NCBI GenBank assembly: GCA_022567305.1
Contig: JADFHF010000023.1
Span: 1-57,442 of the forward strand
Source of the DNA: Bacteroidota bacterium
GTDB taxonomy: Bacteria > Bacteroidota > Rhodothermia > Rhodothermales > UBA10348
Length of the DNA: 57,442 nt
Reading direction: 5' to 3'
The number at the start of each line of letters is the position of its first letter. Within the stretch, counting starts at the first letter, position 1. Below, in pieces: positions 9,458-19,121 of this stretch. Under the pieces are notes generated by a model. The model was given only the letters and a program-made list of their open reading frames with translations. It was not told the origin of the DNA and did not search any database. Made by a program: the position numbers and the translations under genes.

Positions 9458-10435
9458 CTAGTCCAGCGAAATCGTCGTGCGCGCGGTTTCGTCGACCAGT
9501 TTTTGATAGGCGGCCGGGGTCATGCTGGGTGCAAGGAAGAAAACCGGGTTCAGCGATTTTCCGTTTACGTCGCGTACTTCGTAGTGAAGGTGCGGTCCAG
9601 ACGTCAGCCCCGTATTGCCGCTATATCCGATAATCTCTCCTCTGGACACTTTTTTTCCACGTCGAATTCCTGCGGCGACTTTGGAAAGGTGGCCGTAAAC
9701 GGTCACGTATCCAGCGGTCGGATGCTGAACCTTGATCAGGTTTCCAAGGCCGGCATCGCGTCCGACTTGACGGATAACACCGTTTGCGGCAGAGACGACG
9801 GGCGTACCCGGCTGCACGTGCACGTCGAGGCCGTAATGCATTCGGTACACTTTTAGCACCGGATGAAATCGAACGCCGAAGCCAGAAATAATCGGTCCTT
9901 CGGTTGGAATGATCGCCGGCATTTCAGCCAAGACAATCTCCCGCTCTCCAGCCAGATCCACGAGCTCCCTAAAACTGGCGTTCTGCAAGCCGACCTGGCG
10001 TTCCAATTGACCGAGTTGCAAGGATGTCTGTTCAAGGAGCGCACTCGTCGACGGACTGAACCCTCTGAATTCAGGAAACGGATCCGTTCCTCCGACACCC
10101 ACCTGGCGAACATCCTCCGATATTGGGTCGGCCTGCAGCAGTGTCCGATACAGATTCTGATCCAGATCACTAAGCCTCGACAACTCGTCCGATACGGCAG
10201 ATATTCGATCGCTGACGTTCGCAAGTTGCTGCTGAAGCGCGTCGTTCTCTTCGATCAGTGCCAGCTCCTGTGGTGTTTGGACAAACCGGTCCATACCGAG
10301 CGTGAGTACGACCGATAGAGCCAACGACCCGACAATGATCAACAACGTTTTGGAGTAGATCTTCGAGCGTTTTTCCTTGACTTCAACGAAGCAGCAAGCG
10401 TCGTTGTCGTAGTAATAGTAGCTGTTCTTAGCCAT
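9458..10435 (-). CDS. M23 (LytM) family metallopeptidase with coiled coil
   Basis: A 325-residue membrane-anchored peptidoglycan endopeptidase-like protein. A Tyr-rich start (KNSYYYYDND) is followed by one transmembrane segment (about 29-47), a coiled-coil region (about 55-170) and a LytM domain (about 185-310). The zinc ligands are visible as H200 and D204 in HYGLD and H284 in HLH, with the extra active-site histidine H249 in YGHL. All metal ligands are present, so it may be an active hydrolase rather than an EnvC-like activator. This layout is common in Bacteroidota cell-wall remodelling. It is probably the first gene of a unit leading toward DUF2795. Confidence 0.9.
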   Translation of the reverse strand: MAKNSYYYYDNDACCFVEVKEKRSKIYSKTLLIIVGSLALSVVLTLGMDRFVQTPQELALIEENDALQQQLANVSDRISAVSDELSRLSDLDQNLYRTLLQADPISEDVRQVGVGGTDPFPEFRGFSPSTSALLEQTSLQLGQLERQVGLQNASFRELVDLAGEREIVLAEMPAIIPTEGPIISGFGVRFHPVLKVYRMHYGLDVHVQPGTPVVSAANGVIRQVGRDAGLGNLIKVQHPTAGYVTVYGHLSKVAAGIRRGKKVSRGEIIGYSGNTGLTSGPHLHYEVRDVNGKSLNPVFFLAPSMTPAAYQKLVDETARTTISLD

Positions 10436-10530
10436 GGGGAGTTCAAGGAATCACGGTCACGGTGGGTGTGTTGGGTTGGACCGAGATCACTAAAAAATAG
10501 ATTTCTTTATGACACGAGTCAACTCTATGA

Positions 10531-10917
10531 TCATAATGCGTACGCAACGGCTTCAATTTCTACTAGAATTTCGGGATCGATGAGCCGACTCACCTCTACG
10601 ATGGTCGTTGCAGGCCGTATTTCGCTGAATACCTGTCCGTGAGCCTTTCCCACTTCTTTCCAATCCTCAATATTCGTCAAATAGATTCGCGTGCGAACGA
10701 CATCCGAAAGCGAAGCATCAACGTTTTTTAGTCCGGTTTCGATGTTTCTCAGTACCTGTTGCGCTTGTTCATACACATTTCCCTTTCCAACAATCTCACC
10801 CTCGTCATTGGTCGCCGTTGTGCCCGAAACGTAAATGTGGTTTCCGACCCGTACGGCGCGTGAGTAACCCACTACGGGTTCCCACTTTGAACCGCTATCA
10901 TACCGGAGTTTTTTCAT
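10531..10917 (-). CDS. RidA family reactive-intermediate deaminase
   Basis: A 128-residue RidA/YjgF/UK114-fold protein of standard length. The arginine in RPATTIVEV (substrate carboxylate binding in RidA) and the glutamate in the C-terminal EIEAVAY are present. RidA proteins hydrolyse enamine/imine intermediates released by PLP enzymes. Several subfamilies exist, and this sequence is not assigned beyond the family. It lies between the PP2C phosphatase gene and the M23 gene on the same strand. Confidence 0.88.
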   Translation of the reverse strand: MKKLRYDSGSKWEPVVGYSRAVRVGNHIYVSGTTATNDEGEIVGKGNVYEQAQQVLRNIETGLKNVDASLSDVVRTRIYLTNIEDWKEVGKAHGQVFSEIRPATTIVEVSRLIDPEILVEIEAVAYAL

Positions 10918-10980
10918 GAAGTGATCCTGGAGTCCTGATTTGGACGAAACTCGTGGCGCCGGAACGAGAAAACTCGCTCA

Positions 10981-12099
10981 TCAAAGATCGGAAATGTCCT
11001 CCTTTTCCTTAAGACGGCGAATGAGAATCATGGACAAATCGTCATGGCGACGAGCCCCTTGTTCAAACCGTTCGACCGCTTTCAAAAGTGTGTCGCCGGC
11101 CATTTCGGTACTGTGATCTCTTAATCGTTCCAATAACTCCTTGAGTCGTTCTTCTCCGAAAAAACGCCCAATCTCATTTCTAGCCTCCGTAAGACCATCT
11201 GAATAGACCAGCATCATGTCTCCTGGATCCAAATGCACGATTCGCTCTTTGAATCGGGCCTCGGTAGTCAGTCCTATCGCCGGATCCCCACGATCCAGTT
11301 CTTCGATCCGGTTATCCCGCAATATGAGGGGCGGCAGGTGTCCCGCATTCAAGAGGCGAATCATCCCGGAATGTGAAGTCAGCTCCAGAAACACCAGCGA
11401 GGCAAATTTGCTCGGTAGTCCATCTCTGACAACGATCTCATTGAGTTGCCTTCCCAAATCAGAAAGCGAGCCAGTGATGGGTGCGAGCGCCCTCAAGGTG
11501 GCCTGAAGCTTGGCCATCATGAGAGCCGCCGGCAAGCCCTTGCCAGCGACATCGCCAAGCGTGAGAGCGATCCGGTCTTCGTCGATGCGCAGATGGTCTA
11601 CGAGATCTCCACCCACGTCGTTGGCTGGAGCCGTATACAGCCACGTCTCCCAACCGGGAAGCTTGGGATTCTCCGAGGGCATCAGACTGATCTGGACGGA
11701 CCGGCCTTCGGCCAATTCATCCTTTGCCAGCAACTTGTCCTTGAGCTCCAGTCCGAGCACGAAGAGCACACTCAGCAATCCAAAAATGATCTGAAACTCC
11801 TTATCGGGCATTCCAATGAACGTCAGTACGACGCCGACGAGCAACAACAACCTTCGAGTCGGTGCCAGCTTCAAAAACAAGCTTCGGATCAGATACCCTG
11901 AAAGATAAATGGTCCGTTTGAAGGTACCCATGGTCTCGAGCCGGCGCTGGGTCTCGTCGTCCACGTAAAATTCATACGTATCCTTCAGGTCACGCCGAAT
12001 CGTTTGCGAAAGTTGGACGTCACGGAAGTCGTCCATGACGCGTTTCGTAAAGTGCGTCGCGCGTTCTAGAGGAGGTTTTTGTGGCTGAGTCTCAGGCAT
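10981..12099 (-). CDS. PP2C-type (RsbU/SpoIIE) serine phosphatase, membrane-linked
   Basis: A 372-residue protein. An N-terminal cytosolic stretch is followed by two close hydrophobic segments (about 70-120) and a C-terminal PP2C-like SpoIIE domain (about 140-365). The metal-binding acidic motifs NDVGGDLVD, GDVAGKGLPAAL, SDGLTEA and DDLSMIL are all present. In the RsbU family such phosphatases dephosphorylate anti-sigma-factor antagonists to switch on stress or regulatory pathways. No STAS antagonist or anti-sigma kinase is in the window, so the partner is unknown. It is transcribed divergently from the nhaC-like gene. Confidence 0.87.
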   Translation of the reverse strand: MPETQPQKPPLERATHFTKRVMDDFRDVQLSQTIRRDLKDTYEFYVDDETQRRLETMGTFKRTIYLSGYLIRSLFLKLAPTRRLLLLVGVVLTFIGMPDKEFQIIFGLLSVLFVLGLELKDKLLAKDELAEGRSVQISLMPSENPKLPGWETWLYTAPANDVGGDLVDHLRIDEDRIALTLGDVAGKGLPAALMMAKLQATLRALAPITGSLSDLGRQLNEIVVRDGLPSKFASLVFLELTSHSGMIRLLNAGHLPPLILRDNRIEELDRGDPAIGLTTEARFKERIVHLDPGDMMLVYSDGLTEARNEIGRFFGEERLKELLERLRDHSTEMAGDTLLKAVERFEQGARRHDDLSMILIRRLKEKEDISDL

Positions 12100-12271
12100 T
12101 TTCAGTAGATCAGTGCGCCTGGCGTTGCGCCTGATTCAAGTCTTGTACGAAAGATAAGCCAATGGGGTGCAGTTTTGGCGACAGCCCGGAAGCAGATTTC
12201 CACAGGTTCCATTAGAAGATTGATTCACGTAGATTCACGACCTTCTACGCTCATCGCAACTTTCGTCAACT

Positions 12272-13702
12272 ATGGACTGGATTGTTCTTCTTCCCCCGGT
12301 CGTCGCCATCGTGCTGGCGCTGTGGACGAAGGAAGTCTATATGTCTTTGCTGACCGGTCTGTGGTTGGGAACGACCATCATGGTTGGCGGGAATCCGATC
12401 ACGGGGCTTCGTGAACTGATCGATCAGTTGGTAGCGGTATTCGGGGATGCCGGAAATACAAGAATCCTCATTTTCAGCTTGTTGGTTGGAGGCCTCATTG
12501 CTCTCGTCCAGGCGTCTGGAGGTGTGGCCGGATTCATTGCCTGGGCTCAGAAGAAAGGATGGGGTACTACCCGAAGGGGCGCCGAGATTCTCGCTTGGGC
12601 GATTGGAATGATCATATTCGTCGAGTCGAGTATCACGTGTTTGATCGTGGGCGCCGTCAACCGGCCGCTCTTCGAACGACTCAAAATGCCCCGAGAGAAA
12701 CTCGCCTTTTATTGTGACGCAACGAGTGCTCCCGTCTGCATGAGTATCCCACTGAACGGTTGGGGCGCATACGTGCTGGGACTTTTAGCGGCACAGGGGA
12801 TCACCGTGGGCGCAGTGGGTCTGTTGGCGAACTCTCTGCTTTTCAATTTTTACTCCATAGTCGCCATCGTGGGAACGCTCGTGTTGGCCATTACGGGTTG
12901 GCAGTTCGGATCCATGAAAAAGGCAGAAGAACGCGCCCTGGCAACCGGTCAAGTCATTCGACCGGGTTCGACACCCCTGATTGCTAAAGAAATTGCAGAA
13001 TTGGAGCCGGTTCCTGGTTCCGGTGAAAAGGCGATTCACCTACTGCTGCCCATCGCGGTGATGGTCGCGATGATTTTCGTCGGACTTTACATTACAGGAG
13101 ACGGACAGCTCATGCAGGGGAGTGGATCAACGTCTGTACTCTGGGCCGTTTGTGCCGCTGTTGGTTCGGCGATGATTATGTATGCACTACCCGGATCAGG
13201 AGCCAACGGAAAGGCGCTGATGAAGCCCGTCGAATCCGTTGGACTTGTTTTAAAAGGATCAGCCGGTTTGGTAGGAATGGTTATTCTGGTGGTTCTGGCG
13301 TTTGCTCTGGGGCAGGTGTCCAGAGCCCTGGAGATGGGTCCATATGTCGTAAACCTGCTCGGAACCGGTTGGCCCACGTGGTGGATTCCAGCTCTCGTAT
13401 TCTTGATCGGGTGTTTCGTGTCATTTACGCTGGGGTCCTCATGGACGGCGTACGCGGTCTTGATTCCGATTGCTCTTCCTTTAGCGGAGGGACTCGGAAT
13501 CGTCCCGGCCCTGATGTTGGGTGCTGTGCTTTCCGGAGGTGTTTTTGGCGATCATGCATCGCCTCTTTCGGACACGTCACTCATTTCTTCCATGTCGGCA
13601 GCCTGCGACCACGTTGACCATATCAATACCCAGATGTCGTACGCCCTCGTCATGGGAGGGCTCAGCTTTATAGCATTTTTGGTCGCTGGTCTACTTAACT
13701 AG
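12272..13702 (+). CDS. Na+/H+ antiporter, NhaC family
   Basis: A 476-residue inner-membrane protein with roughly 10-12 hydrophobic helices. Family features include the FVESSITCLIVGAVNRP segment, the SSWTAY region and the GDHASPLSDTSLISS motif near residue 430. Proteins of this type exchange Na+ for H+ in pH and sodium homeostasis, which would suit a marine bacterium. Some relatives carry amino acids or dicarboxylates instead. The gene is alone on the plus strand, divergent from the phosphatase gene with a 172-base gap. Confidence 0.87.
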   Translation: MDWIVLLPPVVAIVLALWTKEVYMSLLTGLWLGTTIMVGGNPITGLRELIDQLVAVFGDAGNTRILIFSLLVGGLIALVQASGGVAGFIAWAQKKGWGTTRRGAEILAWAIGMIIFVESSITCLIVGAVNRPLFERLKMPREKLAFYCDATSAPVCMSIPLNGWGAYVLGLLAAQGITVGAVGLLANSLLFNFYSIVAIVGTLVLAITGWQFGSMKKAEERALATGQVIRPGSTPLIAKEIAELEPVPGSGEKAIHLLLPIAVMVAMIFVGLYITGDGQLMQGSGSTSVLWAVCAAVGSAMIMYALPGSGANGKALMKPVESVGLVLKGSAGLVGMVILVVLAFALGQVSRALEMGPYVVNLLGTGWPTWWIPALVFLIGCFVSFTLGSSWTAYAVLIPIALPLAEGLGIVPALMLGAVLSGGVFGDHASPLSDTSLISSMSAACDHVDHINTQMSYALVMGGLSFIAFLVAGLLN

Positions 13703-13799
13703 TTCCTGGTGTGGTCGAAAATAGATTTAGAAACAGACGACTGTTCTGATCGTACTCAAACGATTAATTTATCTTATTAAATCTTTTCGTTTACTGATA

Positions 13800-14633
13800 A
13801 TGAAAAGTGCATCTGAATCTGATGCTTTCTTGACCGATCGTGGCAAGACTGCGTATGAAAGCGCAGTCGAAGAAGGGATTGATCCTCGATGCGTTCCGAT
13901 ACACCTCAACGGTCCAGTTCCTGTCGGCGATGAAATTGTGACTCCGGATTATTCAGAAGAGGATCAGAACAACTGGAAGTTTCTGTTTAATCGGCAAATG
14001 GACTTGTTGCCCGGTCGCGCCGGTGATGCATTTATGAATGGGGTTGAGGAACTGGGTATAACATCCGAAGGGATTCCTTCACTTGCCAAAATGAGCGAGC
14101 GGATGGAGGCCGTAACCAACTGGCGAATAGCTCGGATTCCAGGATTGCTACACGAGAAAGATTTTTTTAATCTAATATCTAACCGCGTTTTTCCTTCGAC
14201 GGATTATCTACGTGGTGCGGATGAACTGGATTACACACCGGCGCCCGACTGCTTTCACGACATGTTTGGACATATGCCCATGCTTTCAGAGCCAGCATTC
14301 GCCGATTATTACCAACTTTTTGGTCAAGCTGCAATGAACGCCGAAGGTCACCAACGAGTGCAGCTCGAGCGTTTGCACTGGTTCACTGTTGAATTTGGTT
14401 TAGTCAGACAGGAAAATGGTCTTCGCATTTTTGGTGCAGGAATCTTATCGTCCAAGGGAGAGGTCACGCATGCTGTGAACGGAGAGGCCAAGGTCATTCC
14501 ATTCAGTGCGGACCGTGTTGTAGAACAGGAGTACGAAGTTTGGAACCTTCAACCCAGACTTTTTGCGTTGGAATCATTCGATCAATTGGTGTCTGAGTTT
14601 CGAAACTGGACAACGAACCAAGGATTGCTTTGA
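13800..14633 (+). CDS. phhA: Phenylalanine 4-monooxygenase (aromatic amino acid hydroxylase)
   Basis: A 277-residue pterin- and iron-dependent hydroxylase converting phenylalanine to tyrosine. The non-haem iron triad is intact: H153 and H158 in DCFHDMFGHMP, and E198 in WFTVEFG. The length matches bacterial PhhA, without an ACT regulatory domain. No Shine-Dalgarno is seen; the upstream ~60 bases are very AT-rich, as in many Bacteroidota leaders. The acylphosphatase follows 15 bases later and probably shares the transcript. No pterin-recycling gene is nearby. Confidence 0.94.
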   Translation: MKSASESDAFLTDRGKTAYESAVEEGIDPRCVPIHLNGPVPVGDEIVTPDYSEEDQNNWKFLFNRQMDLLPGRAGDAFMNGVEELGITSEGIPSLAKMSERMEAVTNWRIARIPGLLHEKDFFNLISNRVFPSTDYLRGADELDYTPAPDCFHDMFGHMPMLSEPAFADYYQLFGQAAMNAEGHQRVQLERLHWFTVEFGLVRQENGLRIFGAGILSSKGEVTHAVNGEAKVIPFSADRVVEQEYEVWNLQPRLFALESFDQLVSEFRNWTTNQGLL

Positions 14634-14648
14634 TTAATTAATGGGAAC

Positions 14649-14963
14649 ATGAGTAATTCTTTCGAAGATGTGGAAGTGAAACTTGACAGGGCCAGAATGA
14701 CCCTTCGCCTACTAGGACGCGTTCAGGGCGTTGGCTTTCGGTTTTTCATCCGAAAGGCTGTGGCCGGACTGCCCATAGATGGGTGGGTTAGAAATGAAGA
14801 CGATGGAACGGTCTCGATTGTGGCAGAAGGGCCGGTCGAAGACCTGAATAAACTGCTCGACGCGGTAAGTGAAGGTCCAGCAGAGGCTGAGGTCGACGAA
14901 GTCGAAGTTTCCTGGACATCTGCGTTCGGGGATTTTGAAGGCTTTCGTGTAAAGCTCTGGTAA
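14649..14963 (+). CDS. acyP: Acylphosphatase
   Basis: A 104-residue protein of the small ferredoxin-like acylphosphatase fold that hydrolyses carboxyl-phosphate anhydrides. The phosphate-binding arginine R31 in RVQGVGFRFF and the catalytic asparagine N49 in GWVRNEDDG are both present. It has a ~15-residue N-terminal extension. An internal methionine at residue 17 would give a more usual ~88-residue length. It follows phhA closely and ends 15 bases from the convergent glucan phosphorylase gene. Confidence 0.9.
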   Translation: MSNSFEDVEVKLDRARMTLRLLGRVQGVGFRFFIRKAVAGLPIDGWVRNEDDGTVSIVAEGPVEDLNKLLDAVSEGPAEAEVDEVEVSWTSAFGDFEGFRVKLW

Positions 14964-14978
14964 CTCCGAAACGGTGTA

Positions 14979-17018
14979 TCAGACGATCTCTGTCACATCC
15001 GTGACTTTATAAACCTTCTCGATATAGTCGCGAATCATTCGTCGTGCACTGTACTCAAAGGTAAGTTCACGCATCGCATTCTTGATTCGTTCCAGCCATT
15101 CCACGGGGATTCCGTCCTCGTTGCGACGGTAAAACATCGGAAGAATCTGCTCTTCAAGTGTTGAATAGAGGAGGTCTGCATCGCGTAGATCTTCTGCCGA
15201 CGTATCGAGGTCCTCTGGCTGCTCCTCAGTTCCAATCGCGAATCCGTTTGAGTCGTTGTAAGCCTCTGCCCACCATCCATCCAATACCGAAAGATTGAGT
15301 CCGCCGTGAATAGTCACTTTTTGTCCACTCGTTCCGCAAGCCTCATGAGGGCGTCGAGGATTGTTGAGCCAGAGATCGGAACCGGACACGAGCATGCGTC
15401 CGATACCCATGTGATAATTTTCAAGAAAAATTACTTTGCCTGAAAACTCCGGTAATCTGGTTACTTCCAGAATTTGTTTGATGTAGTGCCGTCCTTCGTC
15501 GTTATCAGGATGTGCCTTTCCCGCGAAGATGATTTGCACCGGTTGATCGGGGTTTGAAAACAAACGCGCAGCACGTTCAAGGTCCGAAAAGAGGAGGGGA
15601 GCCCGTTTGTAGCTCGCGAAGCGCCGTGCAAACCCGATGGTCAATACATCGGGGGACAGATCGAAAGCCTGATCAAACGACTGACGACCCACACGCTCCT
15701 CTACAAATTCGATCAGTTTGGTTCTCAGGGTCCTACGATACGCCCACAGGTCCGAATCAGGTACATCTGAGGTTTTCCACCGACCATTCGTAGATAGATC
15801 CGGATTTTCCCATAACCCGAATCGAGACTTGAGAAACGGCCGCGCGTGTTTGGAGGTCCACGTGCCTAAATGAATTCCATTGGTGACATGCCCGATAGGC
15901 ACATCGTTCAGTGACTTGTCCGGGTACAGGGGATGCCATTGTTCGCGGGCCACGTGGCCATTGAGCTTTGAAACCCCGTTCGCACATCTAGACAGTTTTA
16001 AGGCGAGGATCGTCATTGTAAAGGGTTCGTCCTCACTATCCGGATTGACTCGCCCGAGCGACAAGAGCTCTTGCTCTGTGCAGCCTAATTTTTTTCGGAT
16101 CGCGTTTAACTCAGAAAGGACGAGATTGGGCTCAAATCGATCATGGCCGGCAAGCACCGGGGTGTGTGTAGTGAAAACACATTGAGATCGAACGGATTCC
16201 ATTCCATGGGCCCAGCCGGCGTCCGAGAGCAGTTCGAGCGTCAGGAAAGCACAATGACCTTCGTTCATATGATATACATCGATGTCTTTGCCGATGGCTT
16301 TGAGTAGACGAAGGCCACCAATACCCAGGACGATTTCTTGTTTGAGCCGAATATGGGTTCGGCCCTGGTACAGGCGGCTCGTCAGGAATCGGTTCTCATG
16401 TCGATTATTGCTGATGTCCGAATCCAATAAATAGAGATCAATTCGTCCGATCTTCAGTCTCCAGCTTTTGAGAAATACTTCGTCATTGCCACAAAAGACA
16501 GAAACGAGTAGAGGCTCGCCGGCTTCATCGAGAACGGGTTCGAGTGGGTGTTTGGTAACGTCTATAGACGGATATTCGGCCTGCTGCAACAGTTTCTCGT
16601 CGAAATACTGTTTGAAATAGCCGTGTCTAAGCAGCAGCCCGATCCCTGTAAGATCCAGTCCCGCGTCGGAGGCGGCTTTCAAGTGGTCACCTGCCAGAAT
16701 TCCTAATCCACCTGAGTAAAGTGGCAGACTCTCGTGCAGACCAAATTCCATGCAGAAATAGGCCGTTGTAAACTCAGGTTTGGAGATCGATCCGGCTTCC
16801 AGATATGAGATGAACGTAGAATAAACCTTGTCGACGTCGGCCTGGAACTGAGAACCACCCATTACAGACGAATCGGCTCGACGGAGTGCAATGCGCGGGT
16901 TGCTCTCCGAAACCTCGAAGGCGTTCGGGTTCAACCGACGAAAAAGATCGAGTGCTTCCGGGTTCCAGCTCCACCAGAGATTATCGGCCAGGTGTTCAAG
17001 TTTCTGTTGTGTGTCCAT
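14979..17018 (-). CDS. Alpha-glucan phosphorylase (glycogen/maltodextrin phosphorylase family)
   Basis: A 679-residue member of the short alpha-glucan phosphorylase type. The N-terminal DUF3417 module (LADNLWWSWNPEALDLFRRL) is followed by the GT35 phosphorylase core. The PLP-binding lysine is expected in GTSGQK near residue 565, before LNLSVLDGWW. By homology it releases glucose-1-phosphate from alpha-1,4-glucan. It is about 150 residues shorter than classic GlgP, which is normal for this subfamily. No other glycogen gene is in the window. It is divergent from prmC. Confidence 0.9.
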   Translation of the reverse strand: MDTQQKLEHLADNLWWSWNPEALDLFRRLNPNAFEVSESNPRIALRRADSSVMGGSQFQADVDKVYSTFISYLEAGSISKPEFTTAYFCMEFGLHESLPLYSGGLGILAGDHLKAASDAGLDLTGIGLLLRHGYFKQYFDEKLLQQAEYPSIDVTKHPLEPVLDEAGEPLLVSVFCGNDEVFLKSWRLKIGRIDLYLLDSDISNNRHENRFLTSRLYQGRTHIRLKQEIVLGIGGLRLLKAIGKDIDVYHMNEGHCAFLTLELLSDAGWAHGMESVRSQCVFTTHTPVLAGHDRFEPNLVLSELNAIRKKLGCTEQELLSLGRVNPDSEDEPFTMTILALKLSRCANGVSKLNGHVAREQWHPLYPDKSLNDVPIGHVTNGIHLGTWTSKHARPFLKSRFGLWENPDLSTNGRWKTSDVPDSDLWAYRRTLRTKLIEFVEERVGRQSFDQAFDLSPDVLTIGFARRFASYKRAPLLFSDLERAARLFSNPDQPVQIIFAGKAHPDNDEGRHYIKQILEVTRLPEFSGKVIFLENYHMGIGRMLVSGSDLWLNNPRRPHEACGTSGQKVTIHGGLNLSVLDGWWAEAYNDSNGFAIGTEEQPEDLDTSAEDLRDADLLYSTLEEQILPMFYRRNEDGIPVEWLERIKNAMRELTFEYSARRMIRDYIEKVYKVTDVTEIV

Positions 17019-17221
17019 GTATGGATGCAGTCTTAGAGGAGATATCCTCGAGTTTATCTATACGAGTGGAAACGCAATATTTGGACGCCCGAGATCGAAT
17101 CGGTCGATTCCAGATTCATCCTTCGTATCATAAAACGGGCGGAAGATACGGTGTCCTTCTTACAGATTGAATGAATTGGATTCCTTTTGAATGAAGCGGT
17201 TTCCCTGCGCGGCGCAGGCGA

Positions 17222-18148
17222 ATGCTCTTTGAAACTCAGCAGCAGAGTTTCAGAAATACATACGGCATTGAAAACGTGACAACAAGAAGAGAACTCATCA
17301 AGCAGGCACAAGACAAACTAACTCAGGAATCCGTACCGTCGACCGCCAAGGAAATTGAATGGTTGTTGCTCGAAGCGGATTCCATTTCGTCTGTTGAGCT
17401 CTTCTCGAAACCGAACGCCGAAGTTTCGGAGCCCGTGGCACAGACATTCAAAGCCTTCGTTCAGCGACGTCTTGCCCGTGAGCCGGTTCAGTACATACTC
17501 GGGTACTCCGAATTTTTCGGACTCCGATTCAGCGTGAATCCATCGGTCTTGATTCCCAGACCCGAAACGGAGCTTTTAGTAGAACATGCGTTGGATTGGA
17601 TGGCCCCGACGCAAAGTCCCGTGGTCGTAGACGTCGGGACGGGTTCGGGCTGTGTCGCTATTTCTATCAAGAACGCTCGACCGGACGCCCACGTTATTGG
17701 GATCGATATCAGCGCCGACGCGCTCAACGTTGCGAGGGAAAATGCTATCGCACTGAACACATCGATCACCTGGCTCGAAGACGATCTTTACAGCGACACA
17801 ATTATTGATCGTTTGCGTAAGGCGATCGGTGGCGGAAGAGCCAAACTTCTGGTGTCCAATCCACCGTATGTGACTCCGAATGAGAAAGGATCGATAGAGC
17901 CGGAAGTCTTTATGCACGAGCCGTCCGAGGCCCTTTTTGCTGATGCGAGTGGACTAAAGCCCTACCAGGCTCTCGCGCAACTTGGATTGGAAACGTTATC
18001 AGACACGGGTATGCTCATGGTCGAAAATCACAATGATGCGGGCCGAAAGGTTGAAGCCGTATTCGCCGAAGCGGGATACATTGGAATCGAACGGCATCGC
18101 GATTTGAGCGGGAAGGATCGATTCGTTTCGGCTCGGATCCGCGTGTAG
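17222..18148 (+). CDS. prmC: Peptide chain release factor N5-glutamine methyltransferase
   Basis: Methylates the GGQ glutamine of release factors RF1/RF2 using SAM. The 308-residue reading contains the N-terminal helical domain, the SAM motif VDVGTGSG at 136-143 and the substrate-glutamine motif NPPY at 213-216. ATG at 17222 gives about 18 residues more than usual. A GTG at 17276, beginning V-T-T-R-R-E-L, gives the more typical ~290-residue protein and may be the true start. It is divergent from the phosphorylase gene and upstream of the nitrilase-like gene. Confidence 0.92.
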   Translation: MLFETQQQSFRNTYGIENVTTRRELIKQAQDKLTQESVPSTAKEIEWLLLEADSISSVELFSKPNAEVSEPVAQTFKAFVQRRLAREPVQYILGYSEFFGLRFSVNPSVLIPRPETELLVEHALDWMAPTQSPVVVDVGTGSGCVAISIKNARPDAHVIGIDISADALNVARENAIALNTSITWLEDDLYSDTIIDRLRKAIGGGRAKLLVSNPPYVTPNEKGSIEPEVFMHEPSEALFADASGLKPYQALAQLGLETLSDTGMLMVENHNDAGRKVEAVFAEAGYIGIERHRDLSGKDRFVSARIRV

Positions 18149-18211
18149 CACTTCGCGTTTCCATCACCCCACCTTTTTCCAAGCTTCCATTTCGAAAAGC
18201 CCATCGAAATC

Positions 18212-19051
18212 ATGAAAATAGCTCTCATTCAGAAAAGTGCAAGCACAGACATCGGACAAAATGTGGAGCGAGGAATTCAGGCTGTGCGGGAAGCCGCAGA
18301 CGCGGGGGCACAACTAGCCGTTTTCCCGGAGCTCGCATTCACCCAGTTCTTTCCGCAGCATCGCCTGGACGGTGATCGAATGGAGCTGACCCAGCTGATA
18401 CCGGGCCCGATCACGGAAGCTTTCTCGGACGAGGCCGCAAAACACGGCGTCGTCATTGTGTTAAATCTCTACGAGCGGGCGGGAAATTGCGCCTATAATT
18501 CATCTCCTGTGATTGATGCCGATGGCACGCTGCTTGGAACCACAAGGATGTGTCACATCACACAGTACGAGGGGTTCTACGAGCAGGACTACTACGATGC
18601 TGGAGATACGGGAGCTCCGGTTTACGAAACGGCAATCGGTCGACTCGGCGTGGCCATCTGTTATGATCGTCACTACCCCGAATACCTTCGGGCTCTCGCC
18701 TTGGGAGGAGCGGACTTAGTCGTTATTCCGCAGGCAGGAACGGTGGACGAATGGCCGGAGGGTGTGTATGAAGCCGAACTGCAGGCCAGTGCTTTCCAGA
18801 ACGGATTTTTTTTAGCGCTTGCGAATCGCGTCGGCCAGGAAGACATGCTCATGTTTTCCGGAGAATCGATTATTGTGGACCCGAACGGCCAAATCGTTGC
18901 CCAAGCTGCGTCAGGGACGGATTCGATCCTGGTTGCCGATCTGGATCTGTCGGAGGTACATGATTCGCCGGCTAGACGGCTTTTCTTAAAGCACCGGAGG
19001 CCAGAGCTCTATGTGGAAGGGGGAGTTCGGGCCGTCACCATTCAGGCGTAG
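18212..19051 (+). CDS. Carbon-nitrogen hydrolase (nitrilase superfamily) with catalytic Lys replaced
   Basis: A 279-residue member of the nitrilase superfamily, close in layout to N-carbamoylputrescine amidases. The nucleophilic triad should be Glu-Lys-Cys. E40 (FPELAF) and C150 (AICYDRHYPE) are present, as is the second glutamate region (EGFYEQDYY). At the lysine site, where relatives read R-K-M-H, this protein reads R112-M113-C114-H115, and no lysine occurs nearby. I checked the codons (agg atg tgt cac). Relatives with this pattern may form a subfamily with altered chemistry, or the protein may be inactive. The substrate is unknown. It lies 63 bases after prmC. Confidence 0.86.
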   Translation: MKIALIQKSASTDIGQNVERGIQAVREAADAGAQLAVFPELAFTQFFPQHRLDGDRMELTQLIPGPITEAFSDEAAKHGVVIVLNLYERAGNCAYNSSPVIDADGTLLGTTRMCHITQYEGFYEQDYYDAGDTGAPVYETAIGRLGVAICYDRHYPEYLRALALGGADLVVIPQAGTVDEWPEGVYEAELQASAFQNGFFLALANRVGQEDMLMFSGESIIVDPNGQIVAQAASGTDSILVADLDLSEVHDSPARRLFLKHRRPELYVEGGVRAVTIQA

Positions 19052-19121
19052 TCCGGCGTTGAAGGCGTAGTCCAAAGTCAGATGATTAATCCGGCATAAG
19101 ACGAATAATCCGGAACGGGCT

